Assembly (NCBI RefSeq): GCF_007655005.1
Contig: NZ_SZVW01000006.1
Location: forward strand, 62,001-126,000
DNA: 64,000 bases
Direction: 5' to 3'
From: Streptomyces tibetensis
GTDB taxonomy: Bacteria > Actinomycetota > Actinomycetes > Streptomycetales > Streptomycetaceae
Part shown: piece after piece, positions 58,846-64,000 of the stretch
Layout: every line of letters starts with the position of its first letter
How positions within the stretch are numbered: the first letter of the stretch is position 1
Program-made: the position numbers and the translations under genes
Notes under the pieces: generated by a model
Databases searched by the model: none
What the model was told of the DNA's origin: nothing
Seen by the model: the letters and a program-made list of their open reading frames with translations, nothing else

Positions 58846-60239
58846 GGTGGGCCCTGGTCAAGGTGTCGCTGGCCGTGACGACCATGGTCGTGGTCGCCTT
58901 CGCGGTGCCGCTCGGACTCGTCATCCGCGAGATGGCCCGCGACCGCGCGTTCTCCAACGCCGAGCGGGAGGCCGCCGCCGTCGCCCCGGCCCTGTCCATC
59001 ACCACCGACCGTGACCAGCTCGAACGGGTCGTCGCCGCCGCCGGTTCCGACGCCGGGATGGCCGTGCACCTCCCGGCGGGCGACGGCAAGGCGGCCCTCG
59101 AACTGGGGCGGCGACGCGCCGCCGACGAGGACATCGCGGCCGTGCGCGAGCTGGGCCGAGCCTCCACCACCGGCGTCCCCGGCGGCTCGACGCTGCTCCA
59201 GCCCGTCGCGCTCAGCACCGGCAAGATCGCGGTCGTCGAGGTGTACGTGCCGGAGTCCGACGTCACCAACGGCGTGGGCACGGCCTGGGCCGTGCTCGCC
59301 GCGGTCGGGGTGGCGCTGATCCTCGGCTCGGTCGCGGTCGCCGACCGGCTGGGCGTGCGCATGGTCCGGCCCGCGCAGCGCCTGGTCGAGGGGGCGCACG
59401 ACCTGGGAGAAGGCCGGCTCGGCGCCCGCGTGCCCGAGGAGGGCCCGAGCGAGCTGCGGCTCGCGGCGGTCGCGTTCAACTCGATGGCCGACCAGGTCGT
59501 CCAGCTCCTGGCGAACGAGCGGGAGCTGGCGGCCGACCTGTCCCACCGGCTGCGCACGCCCCTGACCGTGCTGCGGCTCAACACCGCCTCGCTCGGCGAG
59601 GGACCGGCCGCCGACCAGACCCGGACCGCGGTCGAGCAGCTGGAGCGCGAGGTCGACACCATCATCCGGACGGCCCGGGAGGCCAAGCCGCAGACGGTCG
59701 CGGCCGGTCCGGGCGCGGGATGCGACGCCGCCGAGGTGGTCCGGGAGCGGATGGCGTTCTGGTCGGCGCTCGCGGAGGACGAGGGCCGTAAGTGGCGGGT
59801 GGCCGGGGCCGACCGGCCGGTGCGCATACCCGTGGCCCGCGCCGACCTGGCCGCCGCGCTCGACGCGCTGCTCGGGAACGTCTTCCGGCACACCGCGGAG
59901 GGCACCGCCTTCGCGGTCGACGTGCACAACGGCGAGGACGCGGTGATCGTCCTCGTCTCCGACGCGGGCCCGGGCATACCCGACCCCGAGACGGCGATGG
60001 CGCGGGGCCGTGGCTCGGGGAGCGACGGCTCGACGGGGCTCGGCCTGGACATCGTGCGCCGGCTCGCGGAGTCCACCGGCGGGGACGTACGGATCGGCTC
60101 CTCGGTGCTCGGCGGGGCCGAGGTGCGGATCTGGATCCAGCCGGCCGGCCGCGCCCCGGCCGGCGGCGGGCACCGGCAGATGCGGCGGCGCCGCCCCGGC
60201 AGGTTCGCTGCCGTGTACAACCGCTCCCGGTCCCGCTGA
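58842..60239 (+). CDS. Membrane sensor histidine kinase, partner of the response regulator
   Basis: 465 residues. Two membrane helices (VKVSLAVTTMVVVAFAVPLGLVI and AVLAAVGVALILGSVAVA) bracket an about 130-residue extracytoplasmic sensor; HAMP (RLVEGAHDLGEGRLGARVPEEGPSE); H-box ELAADLSHRLRTPLTVL with phospho-His; ATP lid N-box NVFRHTAEG, DAGPGIPD and GLGLDIVRRL. A basic tail follows. Coupled to the response regulator. The stimulus is unknown; the sensor shows no recognisable ligand motif. Confidence 0.92.
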   Translation: MRWALVKVSLAVTTMVVVAFAVPLGLVIREMARDRAFSNAEREAAAVAPALSITTDRDQLERVVAAAGSDAGMAVHLPAGDGKAALELGRRRAADEDIAAVRELGRASTTGVPGGSTLLQPVALSTGKIAVVEVYVPESDVTNGVGTAWAVLAAVGVALILGSVAVADRLGVRMVRPAQRLVEGAHDLGEGRLGARVPEEGPSELRLAAVAFNSMADQVVQLLANERELAADLSHRLRTPLTVLRLNTASLGEGPAADQTRTAVEQLEREVDTIIRTAREAKPQTVAAGPGAGCDAAEVVRERMAFWSALAEDEGRKWRVAGADRPVRIPVARADLAAALDALLGNVFRHTAEGTAFAVDVHNGEDAVIVLVSDAGPGIPDPETAMARGRGSGSDGSTGLGLDIVRRLAESTGGDVRIGSSVLGGAEVRIWIQPAGRAPAGGGHRQMRRRRPGRFAAVYNRSRSR

Positions 60240-60425
60240 GCACTCCCGGCACCGCGTCTTCACGGGACGGTCACGTTTCGACAAATGGAGGCAACGGCTC
60301 TTGACGAGATACCGGACATACGGCTGTCATTGCGCCACCGTGTTCGGTCAAGTTGGTTTCTGGTCGATTGCGACTGGATTTCACGCCACACCCTCATGGC
60401 CGAACCCTGCCTTCAGGAGCAGTTC

Positions 60426-61739
60426 ATGCACGACCTCTCTCCCTCCGGTCTCTCCCTCTCCGCTCCCAGCCGCCGCACCCTGCTGCGCGGAATGGGCGGC
60501 GCGGCCCTGCTCGGCGCCGGGATACCCCTGCTGAGCGCCTGCGGCGGCAGCGGCTCGGCCGCCGACCCGAAGACGGTCAGTCTCGGCTCCAACTCGTCCG
60601 ACGCCGTGCCGAAGAAGGCGTTCGCCGAGATCTACGCCGCCTTCACCAAGAAGTCCGGCATCAAGGTCGACGTGAACACCAAGGACCACAACACGTTCCA
60701 GGAGCAGATCAACTCCTACCTGCAGGGCACGCCCGACGACGTGTTCACCTGGTTCGCCGGCTACCGCATGCAGTTCTTCGCGTCGAAGAAGCTCGCGTCC
60801 CCGATCGACGACGTGTGGCAGAAGATCGGCGGCAACTTCCCCGCGGCGATGCAGAAGCTCAGCAAGGGCGATGACGGCAAGTACTACTTCGTGCCGCTGT
60901 ACACGTACCCCTGGGCGGTCTTCTACCGCAAGAGCGTGTTCGCGCAGCACGGCTACAAGGTGCCCACCACCTGGGACGACTTCGTCGCCCTGTGCAAGCG
61001 GATGAAGAAGGACGGGCTGGTCCCGATCGCCTTCGGCGACAAGGACGCCTGGCCCGCGATGGGCACCTTCGACCAGATCAACTTCCGCACCAACGGCTAC
61101 GACTTCCACGTCGAGCTGATGGCCGGCAAGGCCTCCTGGACCGACCCCAAGGTGCGTAAGGTCTTCGACCACTGGACGGAGCTCCTGCCCTACCACCAGG
61201 AGGGCGCGGTCGGCCGCACCTGGCAGGACGCGGCGCAGACGCTGGTGGCCAAGAAGGCCGGCATGTACCTGCTGGGCACCTTCGTGGGCCAGCAGTTCAC
61301 CAACAAGGCCGACCTCGACGACCTGGACTTCTTCGCCTTCCCGGAGATCGACCCGCAGTTCGGGCAGGACACCGTCGAGGCGCCCACCGACGGCTTCATG
61401 CTCTCCAAGGCCCCGAAGAACCGCGACGGGGCCGCCAAGCTCCTGGAGTACCTGGGCACGCCCGAGGCCGAGCAGATCTACCTCAAGGCCGACTCCAGCG
61501 TGGTGGCCGCCTCCACCAAGGCCGACACCTCCTCCTACACCGCGCTGCAGAAGAAGAGCTTCGAGATGATCTCCGGCGCGAAGAGCCTCACCCAGTTCAT
61601 GGACCGCGACTCCCGCCCGGACTTCACGTCCACGGTGATGCAGCCGGCGCTGCAGAACTTCATCCGCAACCCCAAGAACGTCGACAGCATCCTCTCGTCG
61701 ATCGAACGCCAGAAGAAGACGATCTTCGCCTCCTCCTGA
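60426..61739 (+). CDS. Sugar ABC transporter substrate-binding lipoprotein
   Basis: 437 residues. Tat-like lipoprotein signal (SRRTLLRGMGGAALLGAGIPLLSAC, lipobox LSAC). Family-1 extracellular solute-binding fold: KTVSLGSNSSDAVPKKAFAEIYAAFTKKSGIKVDVNTKDHNTFQEQINSYLQGTPDDVFTWFAG, VPLYTYPWAVFYRKSVF and GFMLSKAPKNRDGAAKLLEYLG. CAGGAG precedes ATG 60426. First gene of an operon with two permeases; no ATPase gene is present, so a shared MsiK-type ATPase probably energises it. A downstream convergent beta-glucosidase suggests a disaccharide or glucoside as substrate. Confidence 0.92.
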   Translation: MHDLSPSGLSLSAPSRRTLLRGMGGAALLGAGIPLLSACGGSGSAADPKTVSLGSNSSDAVPKKAFAEIYAAFTKKSGIKVDVNTKDHNTFQEQINSYLQGTPDDVFTWFAGYRMQFFASKKLASPIDDVWQKIGGNFPAAMQKLSKGDDGKYYFVPLYTYPWAVFYRKSVFAQHGYKVPTTWDDFVALCKRMKKDGLVPIAFGDKDAWPAMGTFDQINFRTNGYDFHVELMAGKASWTDPKVRKVFDHWTELLPYHQEGAVGRTWQDAAQTLVAKKAGMYLLGTFVGQQFTNKADLDDLDFFAFPEIDPQFGQDTVEAPTDGFMLSKAPKNRDGAAKLLEYLGTPEAEQIYLKADSSVVAASTKADTSSYTALQKKSFEMISGAKSLTQFMDRDSRPDFTSTVMQPALQNFIRNPKNVDSILSSIERQKKTIFASS

Positions 61740-61771
61740 TCGAACGGAGACTCGACGACTCGGATCAAGAC

Positions 61772-62755
61772 ATGACTGCCACCCCCGCGAAGGCTCCGGA
61801 GCCGGCCGCCCCGCCGGCTCCGGGGCCCGCCCCCACGTCCCCGCCCGCCAAGACGCCCCACGGACACCGGCGTCTGCTCACCCGCCGCGACCGCCTCACG
61901 CTCGGCCTGATGGCCGGTGTGCCCACGGTCCTGCACGTCGCCCTGGTGTGGCTGACGGCCCTCGCCTCGATCGCGCTGGCCTTCACCACCTGGGACGGCA
62001 TCGGCTTCGGCTCCATCAAGTGGGTCGGCCTGCAGAACTTCAAGGAGCTGTTCACCAGCAACCCGCAGTTCTGGCCGGCCGTCGAGCACAACATCATCTG
62101 GTTCGTGGTGCTCATCCTGCTGCCCACGCCCTTCGGCCTGTTCCTCGCCGTGCAGCTGGACAAGAAGATCCGCTTCAGCCGCGTCTACCAGACCGCGTTC
62201 TTCCTGCCGGTCGTGATGTCGCTGGCCGTCATCGGCTTCGTCTGGCAGCTGATCTACAACCCGGACACGGGCCTGATCAACAGCATCATCGGCGCCAACA
62301 AGCCAGGCCACTACATCGACTGGATCGGCGACCCGGACCTCAACCTCTGGGCGATCCTCGTCGCCGCGTCCTGGCGGCACGCCGGCTACATGATGATCCT
62401 CTACCTGGCCGGCCTGAAGAGCGTCGACCCGGCCCTGCGGGAGGCCTCCGCCCTGGACGGCGCCAGTGAGTGGCAGACGTTCAAGAACGTCATCTTCCCG
62501 ACCCTGCGCCCGACCAACACCGTCGTCCTGGTCGTCACGATCATCGAGGCGCTGCGCGCCTTCGACCTGGTCTTCGTCTTCAACAAGGGCGCCCAGGGCA
62601 CCGAGCTGCTGTCGATCCTGGTGACCAACAACATCATCGGAGAGTCCAGCCGCATCGGATACGGCTCCGCGATCGCCGTCGTCCTGCTGGTGATCTCGCT
62701 CGCGGTGATCATCCCCTACCTGATCGCGACCTTCCGGAAGGAGCGGCGCGCATGA
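61772..62755 (+). CDS. Sugar ABC transporter permease (MalF-type)
   Basis: 327 residues, six helices, with a Pro/Ala-rich cytosolic N-terminus and the EAA loop EASALDGASEWQTFKNVIFPTL. ATG 61772 lies 32 bp after the binding-protein stop; its own stop overlaps the next start (ATGA). Forms the membrane channel with the second permease. Confidence 0.92.
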   Translation: MTATPAKAPEPAAPPAPGPAPTSPPAKTPHGHRRLLTRRDRLTLGLMAGVPTVLHVALVWLTALASIALAFTTWDGIGFGSIKWVGLQNFKELFTSNPQFWPAVEHNIIWFVVLILLPTPFGLFLAVQLDKKIRFSRVYQTAFFLPVVMSLAVIGFVWQLIYNPDTGLINSIIGANKPGHYIDWIGDPDLNLWAILVAASWRHAGYMMILYLAGLKSVDPALREASALDGASEWQTFKNVIFPTLRPTNTVVLVVTIIEALRAFDLVFVFNKGAQGTELLSILVTNNIIGESSRIGYGSAIAVVLLVISLAVIIPYLIATFRKERRA

Positions 62756-63639
62756 GCACCCTGAGCGCACCGGTCAAGCAGCGCACCCCGATCCGCCCCG
62801 CCCGGATCCTGCTGCACACCTTCCTCGTCGTCACGGCGCTGGCCTGGCTCGCGCCCCTGCTGTGGGCCCTGCTCGCGGCGATGCGGCCGTACGCGGAGAC
62901 CAGCACCAAGGGCTATGTCTCCTGGCCCGACAAGCTCACCCTCGACAACTTCACCAACGCCTTCCAGCAGTCGGACATGCTGCACTACTTCGGCAACACG
63001 CTGCTGATCGCGGTCCCGGCCGTGCTGCTGACGCTGCTGCTGTCGTCGATGGTCGCCTTCTACGTCAGCCGCTTCGACTTCCGGGTCAACCTGTTCCTGC
63101 TGCTGGTGTTCACCGCCGGCAACCTGCTGCCCCAGCAGGTCATCATCACGCCGCTGTACCGGCTGTACCTGCTGATCGACCTGCCCGGCATCACCATGAG
63201 CGGCAAGCTGTACGACTCCGCGCTCGGCCTGGTACTGATCCACGTGGCGTTCCAGTCCGGCTTCTGCGCGTTCGTGCTGAGCAACTACATGCGCTCGCTT
63301 CCGCACGAGCTCACCGAGGCCGCCCTGGTCGACGGCGCCTCCGTCTGGCGGCTGTACTGGCAGATCGTGCTGCCGCTGTGCAAGCCCGCGATGGCCGCCC
63401 TCGCCACCCTGCTCTCCATCTGGATCTACAACGACTTCTTCTGGGCCATCGTCCTGATCTCCACCGGCGAGAACATGCCGATCACCTCGGCGCTGAACAA
63501 CCTCTCCGGCCAGTACTTCACCGACCCCAACCTGGTCGCCGCGGGCGCCCTGCTCACCGCGATCCCGACCCTGATCGTGTACTTCGCGCTCCAGCGCCAG
63601 TTCGTCAGCGGCCTGACCCTGGGCGCCAACAAGGGCTGA
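62752..63639 (+). CDS. Sugar ABC transporter permease (MalG-type)
   Basis: 295 residues, six helices; EAA loop EAALVDGASVWRLYWQIVLPLCKP. ATG overlaps the upstream stop. The WLAPLLWALLAAMRPYAE and YNDFFWAIVLISTGENMPITSALNNLSG segments are standard for MalG-type permeases. Last gene of the operon; a strong hairpin follows at 63702. Confidence 0.92.
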   Translation: MSTLSAPVKQRTPIRPARILLHTFLVVTALAWLAPLLWALLAAMRPYAETSTKGYVSWPDKLTLDNFTNAFQQSDMLHYFGNTLLIAVPAVLLTLLLSSMVAFYVSRFDFRVNLFLLLVFTAGNLLPQQVIITPLYRLYLLIDLPGITMSGKLYDSALGLVLIHVAFQSGFCAFVLSNYMRSLPHELTEAALVDGASVWRLYWQIVLPLCKPAMAALATLLSIWIYNDFFWAIVLISTGENMPITSALNNLSGQYFTDPNLVAAGALLTAIPTLIVYFALQRQFVSGLTLGANKG

Positions 63640-63701
63640 CGCCCCTCGCAAAGGGAACGCCCGTACGCCACCGCTTCAGCATCCACCGCTGAGGCACGGC
63701 C

Positions 63702-63735
63702 GGGGCGCGGCACTCCCCTCATCGTGCCGCGCCCC
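63702..63735. terminator. Bidirectional terminator between sugar operon and beta-glucosidase
   Basis: GGGGCGCGGCAC / GTGCCGCGCCCC, perfect 12-bp stem with a 10-nt loop, between convergent genes. Confidence 0.85.
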
Positions 63736-63747
63736 GCCCCCCGTCGG

Positions 63748-64000
63748 TCAGACCGCCTCGACCTCCGGCAGCGTTCCCGTCCGTGCCGCCCGCCCGTACC
63801 ACCGGGCGCTCGTCTTCGGCGTGCGTTCCAGCGTCGCGTAGTCCACGTACACCGCGCCGAAGCGCTTGCCGTAGCCGTACGCCCACTCGAAGTTGTCCAT
63901 CAGGGACCACAGGTAGTAGCCCCGGACGTCCGCGCCGTCGGCGATCGCGCGGCGGACCGCCGAGAGATGGCCGTGCAGGTAGGCGACCCGCTCCGGGTCG
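63748..64000 (-). CDS. GH1 beta-glucosidase, C-terminal end (cut by window edge)
   Basis: The minus strand encodes 83 residues to a TGA at 63748-63750, reading [19 protein letters not shown], then [43 protein letters not shown]. The [16 protein letters not shown] segment is the aglycone/glycone-binding signature of glycoside hydrolase family 1. The start and catalytic Glu residues lie outside. Convergent with the sugar ABC operon, so probably hydrolyses the imported glucoside inside the cell. Confidence 0.9.
   Translation of the reverse strand, partial: DPERVAYLHGHLSAVRRAIADGADVRGYYLWSLMDNFEWAYGYGKRFGAVYVDYATLERTPKTSARWYGRAARTGTLPEVEAV

Noticed and set aside
58785..60284. Roughly 500-codon minus-strand frames opposite the histidine kinase
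   Set aside because: No motifs; the plus strand encodes a complete kinase coupled to its response regulator.

Overview
The window is chromosomal DNA of a Streptomyces. It has very high G+C, strongly G/C-biased third codon positions, GTG/TTG starts, Tat and lipoprotein signals, F420-type oxidoreductases, a GGDEF-EAL regulator and a cslA-glxA-cslZ cluster. From memory the gene order from about 20 kb to the right end resembles the S. coelicolor SCO279x-SCO283x region read backwards (beta-glucosidase and sugar ABC genes, CdgA, Ehu-type transporter, LPMO, CslA/GlxA/CslZ). That synteny is recollection, not a search.

Layout. 1-6000: accessory defence-type island. Three translationally coupled plus-strand genes (truncated first gene, possibly a GHKL/MORC-like ATPase; an unknown; a DUF6339-like protein) converge on three minus-strand genes (Vsr nicking endonuclease, a C5-methyltransferase lacking its catalytic Cys, and an intact C5-methyltransferase). 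6400-15900: SEC-C protein, Tat-exported beta-1,6-galactanase, DUF6412/YidC pair, FAH hydrolase, F420 oxidoreductase, and a ROK regulator divergent from a Gfo/Idh/MocA-HbpS pair with a clear operator between them. 16000-20000: a six-hairpin repeat array, a sortase-signal surface protein, HAD phosphatase, secreted protein plus class F sortase. 20000-25100: cslZ-glxA-cslA, the tip-associated glucan synthesis machinery. 25400-33100: GntR regulator, tRNA-Lys, NlpC-like wall hydrolase, SPFH protein, chitin LPMO with a DasR-type operator, DUF3592, acyl-CoA synthetase, second tRNA-Lys, IclR regulator.

33300-41100 is the most interesting metabolic block: an Ehu-type ABC transporter, DUF3830, an amidase, a D-2-hydroxyacid dehydrogenase and two coupled Asp/Glu-racemase-superfamily enzymes, one keeping both catalytic cysteines and one keeping only the first. 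None of the classical ectoine catabolic genes eutBCDE is present, so the substrate is open.

41500-55700: LLM oxidoreductase, CdgA, M6-like protease, third tRNA-Lys, and a three-gene operon of RecB/Cas4-like nuclease, 530-residue unknown and SF1 helicase that looks like a split Dna2-type machine; PAP2 protein, histidine phosphatase, TPR regulator. 56000-64000: small conserved proteins, a spermidine-synthase-like protein that looks leaderless, an OmpR-type two-component system, and a sugar ABC operon converging on a GH1 beta-glucosidase cut by the right edge.

Two window-wide traits stand out. Tandem repeats and short palindromic insertions are common between and inside genes. Three identical tRNA-Lys(CTT) genes occur, two of them overlapped by protein-coding frames.
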